This document shows positions 1 to 7,991 of a DNA stretch of 64,000 nt, piece by piece. The translations under genes were made by a program, and so were the position numbers. The notes beneath the pieces were generated by a model, which had not been told where the DNA came from, ran no database searches, and worked only from the letters and a program-made list of their open reading frames with translations. This stretch comes from RBG-16-34-14 sp963727535 (GTDB taxonomy: Bacteria; Bacteroidota; Ignavibacteria; Ignavibacteriales; Ignavibacteriaceae): NCBI GenBank assembly GCA_963727535.1, contig CAVSGR010000006.1, positions 620,001 to 684,000 of the forward strand, given 5' to 3'. Every line of letters starts with the position of its first letter. Within the stretch, counting starts at the first letter, position 1.

Positions 1-857
1 TGAACATTCTTAACGGCGGAAAACATGCCGATAATAATGTGGACTTCCAGGAATTTATGATTATGCCTGTCGGTGCACCTAATTTTGCAGAAGCTTTAAG
101 AATGGGTTCCGAAACTTTTCATGCTTTAAAATCTGTTCTAAGTAAAAAAGGATACAACACTGCTGTCGGTGATGAGGGAGGCTTTGCACCGAATCTTAAA
201 TCAAACGAAGAAGCAATCGATGTTATTCTTGAAGCAGTGACTAAAGCCGGGTTTAAAATCAAAGATGAAATAGCAATTGCCCTTGATCCGGCAGCAAGCG
301 AATTCTATATAAAAGAAAAAGATGCTTATCATTTATTTAAGTCTGCACCTGATAAAATAATTTCCAAAGAAAAAATGGTGGACTTCTGGGCAGATTGGGT
401 ATCTAAATATCCTATCGTTTCTCTTGAAGATGGGCTTGCAGAAGATGACTGGGACGGCTGGCTTATGTTAACTAAAAAATTAGGAGATAGAGTTCAATTG
501 GTTGGCGATGACCTTTTTGTAACAAATACTGAGAGACTTGCTGATGGAATTGAGAAAGGCGTTGCAAATTCTATTCTTATAAAAGTAAACCAGATCGGTA
601 CATTAACCGAAACTTTGAATGCAATTGAAATGGCAAAGAAAGCTGCATATACAAATGTAATAAGTCATCGTTCAGGTGAAACTGAAGATACAACTATTGC
701 AGATATTGCTGTTGCTACTAATGCCGGGCAAATTAAAACCGGTTCTCTTTCAAGAACAGACAGGATTGCAAAATACAATCAGCTCTTAAGGATTGAAGAA
801 GAACTTGGAGATGCTGCGGAATTCCCCGGTATCGATGCAATAAATTGTTCTATCTGA
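1..857 (+). CDS. eno: Enolase, C-terminal part (start lies outside the window)
   Basis: Enolase (2-phosphoglycerate to phosphoenolpyruvate, glycolysis, cytoplasm). The frame is open from the first base and already reads NGGKHADNNVDFQEFMI, the conserved segment about a third into the protein; an internal GTG at 39 is not the start. Downstream are the family motifs VGDDLFVTNT, KVNQIGTLTET (catalytic lysine region) and SHRSGETEDTTIADIAV, then the usual KYNQLLRIEEELG near the C-terminus. About 285 of roughly 430 residues are inside the window and no frame break is seen. A hairpin terminator follows at 883. Identity is very secure; only the N-terminus is missing. Confidence 0.97.
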   Translation, partial: NILNGGKHADNNVDFQEFMIMPVGAPNFAEALRMGSETFHALKSVLSKKGYNTAVGDEGGFAPNLKSNEEAIDVILEAVTKAGFKIKDEIAIALDPAASEFYIKEKDAYHLFKSAPDKIISKEKMVDFWADWVSKYPIVSLEDGLAEDDWDGWLMLTKKLGDRVQLVGDDLFVTNTERLADGIEKGVANSILIKVNQIGTLTETLNAIEMAKKAAYTNVISHRSGETEDTTIADIAVATNAGQIKTGSLSRTDRIAKYNQLLRIEEELGDAAEFPGIDAINCSI

Positions 858-882
858 TTTCAGTATTAACTAAATAACTTTG

Positions 883-929
883 ACCACTAAGAGGCGGGAT
901 TGTAAATCTGTGAATCTTAGTGGTTTTTT
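883..929 (+). terminator. Rho-independent terminator after enolase
   Basis: Ten-base arms (ACCACTAAGA at 883-892 and TCTTAGTGGT at 915-924) enclose a loop of about 22 bases and run into a T tract (924-929). It sits 25 bases after the enolase stop and just before the next gene, so it should separate the two transcription units. Confidence 0.75.
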
Positions 930-950
930 ATATAAAATCTGAGATGCTAA

Positions 951-1841
951 ATGCCGTATGTTGGTGAATTAAGTGCTTTGCTGACGGCTTTCCTCTGGTC
1001 GGGAACTTCATTTGCATTTTCATCTGCTGCGGTAAAAATCGGTTCTCTTCAGCTGAACATCAACAGGATGCTTCTTGCTTCTGTATTATTGTATGTAACA
1101 ATATTGATTGGGGGATTTAGTTTTGCACTTTCTTCAACCCAGGTCATCAATCTTATTATAAGCGGAATAATCGGATTAGTAATTGGTGATACATTTCTCT
1201 TCAAAGCTTTTCAAAGTATTGGTGCACGTGTAAGTATGTTGTTGATGGCATCGTCTCCGGCAATGAGCTCTATACTCGCATATTTTTTTCTGGGAGAAAG
1301 TCTCTCTTTTTTTGCTTTCATCGGAATAGCTGTAACAATATTTGGGATTGGTCTTGTTGTTCTGGACAGAAGTGAGCTGCCTAATGCAAGGTTTAAAATA
1401 ACTAAGATTGGAATAATCTACGGTTTGCTTGGTGCGTTAGGGCAGGCTGCGGGTTTAATCTTTGCTAAGTTTGCTTTTGAAGAAGGCGAAGTGCACAAGA
1501 TGGTTGCAACTTTTATAAGAATTATTTCTTCAGTTTTAATTTTGTGGATAGCTGCACTTTTAATGAAGCGTTATAAAAATCCTGTTAAACTATATAAGGA
1601 AAATCCCGGAGCTTTAAGTTCTACAATTATCGGAACTATACTCGGTCCATATCTCGGAATTACATTCAGCCTTGTTGCAATAGCAAATACAAAAGTTGGT
1701 ATTGCTGCAACACTGATGTCAACTATGCCGATAATTATGCTTCCCTATGTTAGATATGTTTATAAAGAACGTCTAAGCTGGCGCGCAATTGCAGGAGCTT
1801 TTATTGCAGTTGCCGGAGTTACAATTTTGTTTATAAGATAA
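951..1841 (+). CDS. EamA-type drug/metabolite (DMT) transporter
   Basis: A 296-residue inner-membrane protein made almost entirely of hydrophobic helices (about ten), arranged as two tandem EamA repeats: residues about 5-138 (starting GELSALLTAFLWSGTSF) and about 150-295 (starting GIIYGLLGALGQAAGLIFAK). The length and the repeat of a helix followed by a LGESLSFFAFIGIAVTIFGI-like segment are typical of the 10-TMS DMT superfamily, which exports amino acids or other metabolites; the substrate cannot be read from sequence. It starts with ATG 22 bases after the enolase terminator. Its 3' end overlaps, tail to tail, the extended end of the macro-domain gene on the other strand. Confidence 0.85.
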   Translation: MPYVGELSALLTAFLWSGTSFAFSSAAVKIGSLQLNINRMLLASVLLYVTILIGGFSFALSSTQVINLIISGIIGLVIGDTFLFKAFQSIGARVSMLLMASSPAMSSILAYFFLGESLSFFAFIGIAVTIFGIGLVVLDRSELPNARFKITKIGIIYGLLGALGQAAGLIFAKFAFEEGEVHKMVATFIRIISSVLILWIAALLMKRYKNPVKLYKENPGALSSTIIGTILGPYLGITFSLVAIANTKVGIAATLMSTMPIIMLPYVRYVYKERLSWRAIAGAFIAVAGVTILFIR

Positions 1842-2449
1842 CCGAAAGTTATACAGAATTTGTCTTTAATAGCCCCGACATTTATGTCGGGGTTAAAGAT
1901 AACGACACAACCTTGGGCTTTAGCCCAAATTAATTTTAGTAATACCTTCCAATAGATTTTTATAAACACGTAAGTTTTATCATCAAAGCATACAAAAATT
2001 ACTTTTTCAATTGAAGAATTCTTTTCAAGAAAATCTTTTACTTCTCTAACAGCAATCTTTGAAGCTTTCTCAACGGGAAAGCTATAAACTCCCGTACTAA
2101 TTGAAGGAAAAGCAATAGTTTTAATATTATTATCAATCGCGACTTTCAAAGAATTTTTATAACAGTTTGCCAGGAGTTCATCTTCATTATTATTGCCGCC
2201 TCGCCAAACTGGTCCGACAGTACTAATAACATATTTTGCCGGCAAATTAAAACCTGGAGAAATTTTAGCTTCACCTGTCGGGCAGCCTCCGAGTTTTTTA
2301 TTGTACTCAAGTAATTCCGGTCCTGCTGCACGATGAATTGCACCATCAACTCCGCCGCCGCCAAGCAGGGAAGTGTTTGCAGCATTTACAATTGCATCGA
2401 CTTTTAGTTTGGTTATGTCCCCTTTGTGTAATTCAATCTTTGCTTTCAT
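1760..2449 (-). CDS. Macro-domain protein (O-acetyl-ADP-ribose deacetylase type) with abnormal C-terminal tail
   Basis: Residues 1 to about 165 form a YmdB/MacroD-like macro domain, which binds ADP-ribose and commonly removes O-acetyl or mono-ADP-ribosyl groups. Visible motifs are GDITKLKVDAIVNAANTSL, the glycine-rich GGGGVDGAIHRAAGP with the catalytic Asn/Asp area, and PSISTGVYSFP. Such proteins normally end near residue 170-175. Here the frame continues some 60 residues through two hairpin repeats (1862-1928) and then antisense into the transporter gene, so the tail after about residue 168 is probably not ancestral. The start at 2449 has an AGGGAAAG ribosome site. The cause may be loss of the stop by repeat insertion, or an indel. 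Confidence 0.85.
   Translation of the reverse strand: MKAKIELHKGDITKLKVDAIVNAANTSLLGGGGVDGAIHRAAGPELLEYNKKLGGCPTGEAKISPGFNLPAKYVISTVGPVWRGGNNNEDELLANCYKNSLKVAIDNNIKTIAFPSISTGVYSFPVEKASKIAVREVKDFLEKNSSIEKVIFVCFDDKTYVFIKIYWKVLLKLIWAKAQGCVVIFNPDINVGAIKDKFCITFGYLINKIVTPATAIKAPAIARQLRRSL
1862..1928. repeat. Two adjacent hairpin repeats (REP-like), possible transporter terminator
   Basis: First hairpin: arms GCCCCGACA and TGTCGGGG around 1872-1892, flanked by outer arms TCTTTAA/TTAAAGA (1863-1899). Second hairpin: TTGGGC-TTTA-GCCCAA at 1913-1928. The pair lies just past the transporter stop and may end its transcript, but it is translated on the minus strand as the tail of the macro-domain frame, which suggests mobile palindromic repeats rather than a dedicated terminator. 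Confidence 0.6.
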
Positions 2450-2470
2450 ATTCTTTCCCTTTTTTTATCA

Positions 2471-2489
2471 TTCCGGATCCAAACCGGAA
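2471..2489. repeat. Short palindromic repeat TTCCGG...CCGGAA
   Basis: ATCATTCCGG and CCGGAA arms with a 7-base loop, upstream of the macro-domain gene. It resembles the ATTCCGG...CCGGAATGA elements at 29.5 and 29.9 kb and is probably a degenerate member of that interspersed family. Confidence 0.4.
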
Positions 2490-2597
2490 AATTCCCACTT
2501 AATTGATTGACAAAAGCAACAAATTAGACAGCTTTATAAACCACGCCAAACTAAAAAAAATATTTGCAAAATCAATAATTATTTGTAGTTTTAAAGA

Positions 2598-2621
2598 CCG
2601 GCATTAAGCCGGGTTTTTTTT
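2598..2621 (+). terminator. Terminator-like hairpin in the leader of the RRM gene
   Basis: CCGGC-ATTAA-GCCGG followed by eight T residues: a textbook intrinsic terminator, but 24 bases upstream of the RRM start codon, where no upstream gene on this strand needs one. It may end a short leader transcript, act as an attenuator, or be fortuitous. Confidence 0.5.
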
Positions 2622-2644
2622 CTTATTATTTTTTAGAGGTTCTT

Positions 2645-2896
2645 TTGAGTACTAAATTATTTGTGGGTTCACTCCCCTGGTCTGTAGACGACAAAGCATT
2701 GCAAACCGCTTTTGAGGAACACGGAACAGTTGTTTCCGCAAAAGTTGTAAAAGATCGCGATACCGGAAGATCTAGAGGTTTCGGTTTTGTTGAGATGGAG
2801 GACGCCACAGATGCGAAGAATGCTATCTCCGCATTGAATAATTCGGAATTTAAAGGTAGAAATATCGTAGTTAATGAAGCTAAACCGCGCAACTAA
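2645..2896 (+). CDS. RRM-domain RNA-binding protein (Rbp type)
   Basis: An 83-residue single RNA-recognition-motif protein. RNP2 is LFVGSL (residues 4-9) and RNP1 is RGFGFVEM (about 44-51), with the usual beta-alpha-beta-beta-alpha-beta pattern finishing in IVVNEAKPR. Small stand-alone RRM proteins of this type bind single-stranded RNA and are often cold- or stress-induced. The start is taken as TTG at 2645 (AGAGG seven bases upstream), because the domain begins immediately after it. A strong terminator follows at 2921. The leader holds the hairpin at 2598, so control by transcript termination is possible. Confidence 0.9.
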   Translation: MSTKLFVGSLPWSVDDKALQTAFEEHGTVVSAKVVKDRDTGRSRGFGFVEMEDATDAKNAISALNNSEFKGRNIVVNEAKPRN

Positions 2897-2920
2897 GTTT
2901 TTCTAGTGTTTTTTCCGACG

Positions 2921-2946
2921 AGGGCGCCCTACAAGGCGCCTTTGTT
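2921..2946 (+). terminator. Rho-independent terminator after the RRM gene
   Basis: GGCGCC arms (2923-2928 and 2935-2940) with a 6-base loop, extended by two weaker pairs, then TTTGTTATTTT. GC-rich against an AT-rich background and 25 bases after the RRM stop. Confidence 0.75.
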
Positions 2947-3112
2947 ATTTTAAACATCACTGTTATTGCCATCACTGTGAGAACCTTATAATTCCAAACA
3001 TAAGTAGACGCGCATTGCGTTAGATTTAAAAAGTCTGTATTTAATAATTCATCTAATGCACTTGTATATAGTCGTTTATATATATACCTTGTTTAAGGAA
3101 GGTGCATGTAAA

Positions 3113-3526
3113 ATGAATGAACAAAAAACAATTCTAATTGCTGAACCTGATACTATTGTTGCTTTGGAAATTCAACACTATCTCGAATCATTGGATTTTA
3201 GAGTTCATCCTTTTGTGTCCAAAGGTGAAGATCTAATGGATATGGCAAAAATATTAGACCCATCCCTTATTATTACTGATATAAATCTGCTTGGTCAATT
3301 GGACGGTATCGAAGCAATAGCTCGTTTAGAAGGCAAGTACAAAATCCCTTATATCTTTATAATTGCTTCTGACGATTATAGCAGATTGATCGATTCCTAT
3401 TACTTAAATCCAATCAGCCTGATAAAAAAACCAATTAAATTTAACGAGCTGGTTAAGAGTATTTCAAAAGCAGATCAGTACCTTGAGCAAGTTAATATTG
3501 CAGATTACAACCTTGAATTGGTTTAA
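3113..3526 (+). CDS. Stand-alone receiver-domain response regulator (CheY-like)
   Basis: A 137-residue protein consisting of one receiver domain and no output domain. Visible: the acidic pocket in LIAEPDTIVA (Glu and Asp), the phospho-acceptor Asp in IITDINL, a Ser in the IIIAS strand and the conserved Lys in LIKKPIKF. An upstream in-frame ATG at 3056 exists, but the ATG at 3113 is preferred: it has AAGGAAGGT about nine bases upstream and the domain begins directly after it. No kinase is adjacent. Downstream is a small SpoIIAA-like gene separated by 158 bases, so a shared role is possible but not shown. Partner and output are unknown. Confidence 0.85.
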   Translation: MNEQKTILIAEPDTIVALEIQHYLESLDFRVHPFVSKGEDLMDMAKILDPSLIITDINLLGQLDGIEAIARLEGKYKIPYIFIIASDDYSRLIDSYYLNPISLIKKPIKFNELVKSISKADQYLEQVNIADYNLELV

Positions 3527-3644
3527 CTTAACCCCGAATGACTTTCATCAGGATTAAATTAGCTTCTGAAAGATGATATCTCTTCATAAGTATGGAGAGA
3601 GCCCTTTTCTAAAATAAGGTTATGTTATTAAATGTTGTGGATAT

Positions 3645-3662
3645 TTAAGTACAAGTACTTAA
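3645..3662. promoter_or_regulatory. Perfect 18-base dyad upstream of the SpoIIAA-like gene
   Basis: TTAAGTAC-AA-GTACTTAA, two perfect 8-base arms, ends 22 bases before the start codon at 3685. The position suits an operator or promoter-overlapping binding site; no regulator can be assigned. Confidence 0.35.
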
Positions 3663-3684
3663 TAAGAAGTTAGAGGTTTTTTTA

Positions 3685-4053
3685 ATGAGCTACAAAATAA
3701 ATTACCTAGATGACAAAAATATAGTTCAGGTCAATGTTCAGGGAAGACTAAATTTTGGAATGGTTCAACATTACTCATTAGAGTCAATAAAACTCGCACA
3801 CGAATACAATTGTAATAAATTTATAATTAATCACACAAAATCTTTGCAGGAAGCAGGTATCTACAAGCTGCACACAGACGGAGATGTTTTAGAACAATTT
3901 GGGTTTAAGAGTAGCGATAAGATAGCAATTGTCATTTCAAGTGATCAGAATGATGACCATTTTCTTAAAACAACTAAATCCAATGTTAAATGGTGCGATT
4001 TTAGATATTTTAATACTATCGGGAAAGCTAATAAGTGGCTGCTGGAAGATTAG
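3685..4053 (+). CDS. SpoIIAA/STAS-like small protein
   Basis: A 122-residue soluble protein without signal or membrane segment. The overall pattern fits the SpoIIAA-like (STAS/SEC14-fold) families of Bacteroidota: short strands (NIVQVNVQGRLN), a helix over SLESIKLAHEYNC, a strand KFIINHTKS, and a final FRYFNTIGKANKWL, where such proteins end with an aromatic-x-x-x-KAxxWL segment. The biochemical role of these stand-alone forms is unknown. ATG start with TTAGAGG upstream. It could also be an uncharacterised family of the same fold. Confidence 0.65.
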   Translation: MSYKINYLDDKNIVQVNVQGRLNFGMVQHYSLESIKLAHEYNCNKFIINHTKSLQEAGIYKLHTDGDVLEQFGFKSSDKIAIVISSDQNDDHFLKTTKSNVKWCDFRYFNTIGKANKWLLED

Positions 4054-5137
4054 ATTCAGGGGATTGTTTTGAAAATTTTCTTGGTGCTAACTTTTACTTA
4101 TACTATAGGATTTATCTCATACAAAGAATATAATTTTGTTGAAGTAGAATTATTGGTTAAATGAACCCTTTGATATAATAATCCACGAATGGAAAGAAAC
4201 GGTCGATTCAGGTTGTAGTTAGGTTTATTGATAAACTAATTTAATTTGAGATAATATTGAATACTATGTCCTCTTCAATTTTGATAATGGGTTTATTACC
4301 ATTAATATTTTCCCAAAGCGATAATAAATCTTTGCGTTTAGTTTTAGTTTTTTCAGATTGACTGCCAGCTTCCTTTGAAGTTAATTTAAAATCCACAATA
4401 TTATCCTCATAAAACTCTACATTCAGAAATAATCTGCCAAAATCATTCCTTAAGGAAGGCAATAAGTAATAAATTATTTTATAAAATTCATTCTCTTGAA
4501 AAATTTGTATACTTCATACTTTTTATTCTGTATTGTCGTGCACAACTTTTTTATAATTTCTCACACTCATAATTTGCTTGTTGGTATACTTCAAAACGTT
4601 TGTTTAAAAGTGCAAAATCTTGAATCTTAAACTTTTTATATTCTAACTTAGTTATACTTTCAGATTTATAATGGAAATAAGCTCATAAGCTTGGCTATTA
4701 AGAAGAAATTACCGAACGACACCCTTTGTAAAATCCCAAAAGTCCCGCATACGAACACTACGTTATTATTCCAGAAATACCCTCCATATTTTTCCAACCT
4801 TTGAATTGTAATTGAGTATACTCAAAAATATTGTAGAATCATCTAACTATTACATTATATTTGAATTGACATTCTTTAATTATGTTTATTCCTTTATAAA
4901 TTATTTTCTGAGATGCTGATCGTTTAACGATATTTTTCATTTTATAATTTCAATTTAATGAAATCAATTCCCTTTATAAGATAATTGCGAAAAATGTTGA
5001 TCTCAATAAGTGCATTTCAAAAATGAAATTACACTATAATCTTAATCAGAGTATTAAAATTTTATCAGGAAGTTTGCTTCTATACTTCTATATATTTACT
5101 AAAACAAGTTTAGATTTTTTAGAGAAAGGTAATTTTA
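4054..5137. other. Gene-poor AT-rich interval
   Basis: About 1.1 kb with no convincing gene. Two weak candidates: a plus-strand TTG frame at 4069-4167 (32 residues beginning LKIFLVLTFTYTIGF, one possible membrane segment, GGGGA upstream) and the minus-strand frame 4241-4462 listed separately. From 4463 to 5137 I see only AT-rich sequence without RNA gene, repeat or conserved motif. It may hold decayed gene remnants. Confidence 0.5.
4241..4462 (-). CDS. Doubtful small hypothetical protein or gene remnant
   Basis: A 73-residue frame opening with TTG. Its residue composition (alternating hydrophobic and charged, RLFLNVEFYEDNIVDFKLTS) looks protein-like, but there is no clear ribosome site and no family is recognised. 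It may be the surviving end of an older gene in this gene-poor stretch. Confidence 0.25.
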   Translation of the reverse strand: MPSLRNDFGRLFLNVEFYEDNIVDFKLTSKEAGSQSEKTKTKRKDLLSLWENINGNKPIIKIEEDIVFNIISN

Positions 5138-5860
5138 ATGAATAAGATTTTATTTATGCTTTTTGCAACAATGATGTTTTTGTTTACTTCCTGTGATAGT
5201 AAAGACAAAGATATGGAAAAGCTGCAAGCAGATAATCCTAATACTCACGTTGTGGAAGTTGTTGAGCAAACGAACGCTTCAAATTATACTTATTTAAAAG
5301 TTAAAGAAAAAGATAAAGAGTACTGGATTGCTGTTCCGCAAATGAAAGTTGAAAAAGGGGAAGTTCTTTACTTTACTAAAAGTATAGAAATGAAGAATTT
5401 TCACAGCGAAACTTTAAATAAAACTTTCGATTCGGTTTTATTCGTAGATGATATTTCGAAGACTCCACATTCTGCAAGTGGAAATATGTCTCACCCAAAT
5501 GTTCAATCAGCAAAAGAAAATGTAAAAGTGGAACCATTAAAAGATGGTTATACTGTCGCAAAAATATTCGATGGAAAAGAATCGCTTGCCGGCAAGAAAG
5601 TTAAAGTAAAAGGTTTGGTTGTAAAATATAACGCAGGAATAATGGACCGCAACTGGATTCATATCCAGGATGGAACTGCCGGGAAAGATGGTTATGATCT
5701 GCTTGTCACATCAATAAATCCTGCACAGGTTGGACAAACAATTATTGCCGAAGGAACGGTAGCTGTTGATAAAGATTTTGGCGCAGGTTATAAATATTCT
5801 GTTCTTATTGAGAATGCCGATATAGAAGTTTCTTCTAATACGGCTCTTCAAAAAAATTAG
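5138..5860 (+). CDS. OB-fold lipoprotein
   Basis: A 240-residue predicted lipoprotein. The N-terminal helix MNKILFMLFATMMFLFTSC ends in a lipobox, so lipidation at Cys19 and membrane anchoring in the periplasm are expected. Residues about 35-105 form one small beta-rich module (TYLKVKEKDKEYWIAVPQ). Residues about 145-235 form an OB-fold of the tRNA-anti/nucleic-acid-binding superfamily (AGKKVKVKGLVVKYN...NWIHIQDGTAG...GQTIIAEGTVAVDKDFGAGYKYSVLIENA). Periplasmic OB-folds of this type are often labelled DNA-binding, but function is unproven. AGAAAGG precedes the ATG, and a terminator shared with the convergent gene follows. Confidence 0.75.
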   Translation: MNKILFMLFATMMFLFTSCDSKDKDMEKLQADNPNTHVVEVVEQTNASNYTYLKVKEKDKEYWIAVPQMKVEKGEVLYFTKSIEMKNFHSETLNKTFDSVLFVDDISKTPHSASGNMSHPNVQSAKENVKVEPLKDGYTVAKIFDGKESLAGKKVKVKGLVVKYNAGIMDRNWIHIQDGTAGKDGYDLLVTSINPAQVGQTIIAEGTVAVDKDFGAGYKYSVLIENADIEVSSNTALQKN

Positions 5861-5908
5861 ACTTGTAATTATTGAGGGCTGATTTCAAATCTTTAGATTG
5901 AATTTTCA

Positions 5909-5944
5909 CTAACCCAATTCCTTTAAGAAATTGGGTTAGCAGTT
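5909..5944. terminator. Bidirectional terminator between convergent genes
   Basis: Perfect 11-base arms CTAACCCAATT (5909-5919) and AATTGGGTTAG (5929-5939), with T-rich sequence on the plus side and A-rich before it. It lies between the convergent stops at 5860 and 5950. Confidence 0.7.
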
Positions 5945-5949
5945 TTAAC

Positions 5950-6534
5950 TTACCAACCAAAACCTATATCAAAACGCAATGCCGGGGCAAATCCGTCGTA
6001 TCTACCGAAATTATCATTATTGTTTTTTATTGAACCGAAGTAATGATCGACTCCAATTCCAAGCCCTATTGCAAACTGATCACCGGGAAACCATTGCCAG
6101 CCAATCAGCACTCCGAGAGAAACCGGATCACTCGAGACATCGTCTGCCGAAAGATGATTAAATGAAAAGTTGGGCGCTATGTAAAACCCGCGCATATTGT
6201 TTCCTTTCGGATAGAACCTTACTTCGGCATTAAAACCTATTCCTGATATTCCTGAAATAGTAGGGGCCTGGAATCCTCCACCGACTATAACATTTTCCGA
6301 AACTTTATGGAAATAAGATATATTGTAGAACAACAAAAACTTTAACGGATTTATTACAATCAGATCGTTTCTGGGGGTTATATCTTCAGTCACGGAAATT
6401 GCTACGGAAGAAGTGCGAATTGTATCGCCGGTTTCTTTATTCACAGTGACCTTTTCTTCTGTAGTTTTATCCTGTGCCGGCAAGGTTATAAAAAAGAATA
6501 GAACTATGGTTGTAATTGATATTAACTGTTTCAT
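5950..6534 (-). CDS. Small outer-membrane beta-barrel protein
   Basis: A 194-residue secreted protein: signal peptide MKQLISITTIVLFFFITLPAQ, a charged linker of about 30 residues, then amphipathic strands separated by short turns (ISYFHKVSENVIVGGGFQAP, GIGFNAEVRFYPKG, GFYIAPNFSFNHL, SLGVLIGWQWFPGDQFAIGLGIGVDHYFG) ending in aromatic LRFDIGFGW, as in small DUF3575/OmpW-like barrels. A pore or structural role in the outer membrane is inferred from the pattern only. Confidence 0.7.
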   Translation of the reverse strand: MKQLISITTIVLFFFITLPAQDKTTEEKVTVNKETGDTIRTSSVAISVTEDITPRNDLIVINPLKFLLFYNISYFHKVSENVIVGGGFQAPTISGISGIGFNAEVRFYPKGNNMRGFYIAPNFSFNHLSADDVSSDPVSLGVLIGWQWFPGDQFAIGLGIGVDHYFGSIKNNNDNFGRYDGFAPALRFDIGFGW

Positions 6535-6755
6535 TTATAGCTCCCTGAATTTTTTAATGACTTAGATAAAAATCAATTAAAGTGCCATGAAAATTAGTAA
6601 TTAAAATTGGTTCTATTAAATGTTAAACTATCATATATGATGAATTTTCCTGCAATAAAACAATTTGTTCATCCACTTTATTGTACAGCAGTGAGTAGTT
6701 TAACTGAAAATGTTTTGTTTCGAAAAATTCCTCCAATTAACAGATTGAGAATGAA

Positions 6756-7280
6756 TTATTGAGGACTAATTTCAAAATCTTCCGGGTTATATCCCTGGTC
6801 TCTTAAGATTTGAAAGATCATATCCATTGTTTGTTTATCGAGTTGGGGAGTACGGCTTAAAATCCAGCCGTACTTTCTACTCGGAGTTCCAACAATAGCC
6901 CATTTATAATTTTCATCGAGCCCGATTACCCAATAATCTCCCCAAAACGGTCGCCAACCGAGAAAGCTTACAAAACTAACTTCAAGTTTTGCATTTGAAT
7001 TTTTATCTACAACTCTTGCAATTCCGTCCGCATCATCCACTTCACCATCTTCATCAATACAGGAATTTACAACTGCAATTTCTCCATCTTCCTTAAGAGT
7101 ATATTTTGCAGTTGCTCCTTTCACGCATTGATTCTGGAAACTGTTCGGAATTTTTGCAATCTCGTACCATAAACCGGTATACTTCTTCAAGTCAACATAA
7201 TCAACTGTTTTTAGAGAAGTGGATTGTGGAAATAAGCTAATTGATAAAATCAAAACTATTAAGATGATAAGTGTTTTCAT
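6756..7280 (-). CDS. Bacterial lipocalin (Blc-like)
   Basis: A 174-residue periplasmic lipocalin, a beta-barrel that binds fatty acids or lysophospholipids. After a signal peptide (MKTLIILIVLILSISLFPQS, no lipobox Cys, so probably soluble) comes the family hallmark GLWYEIAKIPNSFQ, then the Cys pair CVKGATAKYT / NSCID and the second structural motif GDYWVIGLDENYKWAIVGTP with SRKYGWILSRTP. The order and spacing match Blc. Unlike Escherichia coli Blc it is not a lipoprotein. The next gene on the strand starts 17 bases upstream, suggesting co-transcription with the DUF6064-like gene. Confidence 0.9.
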   Translation of the reverse strand: MKTLIILIVLILSISLFPQSTSLKTVDYVDLKKYTGLWYEIAKIPNSFQNQCVKGATAKYTLKEDGEIAVVNSCIDEDGEVDDADGIARVVDKNSNAKLEVSFVSFLGWRPFWGDYWVIGLDENYKWAIVGTPSRKYGWILSRTPQLDKQTMDMIFQILRDQGYNPEDFEISPQ

Positions 7281-7297
7281 AAATAGTCTTTTGTTCC

Positions 7298-7954
7298 TTA
7301 AGCAGCTTTAGGAGTTTTCGAATCTTTTTTATTTGAGACCATTAATATAGTAAAACCCAAAAGTCCCGTTATTAACAAGCCATAATCTTCATAAATAGAT
7401 AATTTTAGTGCAGCCATTGTTCCTATTAGCGACCATACGAAAGGAATAGTAAAAAATAACAAGGAAATTTTTTTGTTTGTAAAAAGTAATATTCCAAATG
7501 TGAAAATTGTTGTTGGGCAAGGTAATCCGAATGTAGGTGAGTATGGATACTGGTGTCCGAGTAAATGACCTAACACCGGGTAAATAATAAGTGCATAAAC
7601 AATGAAAATAATACCAAGATAATTGGGAATGCTTTTTTGGTATTCAAATGTGAAGGCATCTTTTATTACGCCATAAAAAGCAAACAGGACTCCCTGAATT
7701 ATAAAGAGAATTCCAAATATGTAGGCTGCTTTATTAATACCTGAGAAGAAAATTATTTGGTAAACAATTCCGATCCATAGCCAGAAGAATGATAAAGCAG
7801 AAACAATGAATTTATTACTGTTTTCTTTTCGTCTGAAAAGTAAGTAAACACATATAAATGCAATCAGGTAAAAAATTATTTGAAGAGGAAAGACGCTCTC
7901 GTTATATTTCTTGAATACATTTAAGAAATCCTCTAAAGAAAAAGGAAATTGCAT
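7298..7954 (-). CDS. DUF6064-like integral membrane protein
   Basis: A 218-residue polytopic membrane protein with six to seven hydrophobic helices. It begins with a soluble MQFPFSLEDFLNVFKKYNESVFP segment, which together with the central SPTFGLPCPTTIFTFGILLF motif recalls the DUF6064 family; no function is known for it. ATG start; the lipocalin gene lies 17 bases downstream. Assignment to DUF6064 is from memory of the motif and would need a profile search. Confidence 0.65.
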   Translation of the reverse strand: MQFPFSLEDFLNVFKKYNESVFPLQIIFYLIAFICVYLLFRRKENSNKFIVSALSFFWLWIGIVYQIIFFSGINKAAYIFGILFIIQGVLFAFYGVIKDAFTFEYQKSIPNYLGIIFIVYALIIYPVLGHLLGHQYPYSPTFGLPCPTTIFTFGILLFTNKKISLLFFTIPFVWSLIGTMAALKLSIYEDYGLLITGLLGFTILMVSNKKDSKTPKAA

Positions 7955-7991
7955 TTTGATCTCTCCCTGATTTGATTGTTAAACATTTAAG

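Noticed and set aside
3056..3112. Upstream ATG for the lone receiver protein
   Set aside because: No ribosome site and a non-domain extension; the ATG at 3113 has AAGGAAGGT and abuts the domain.
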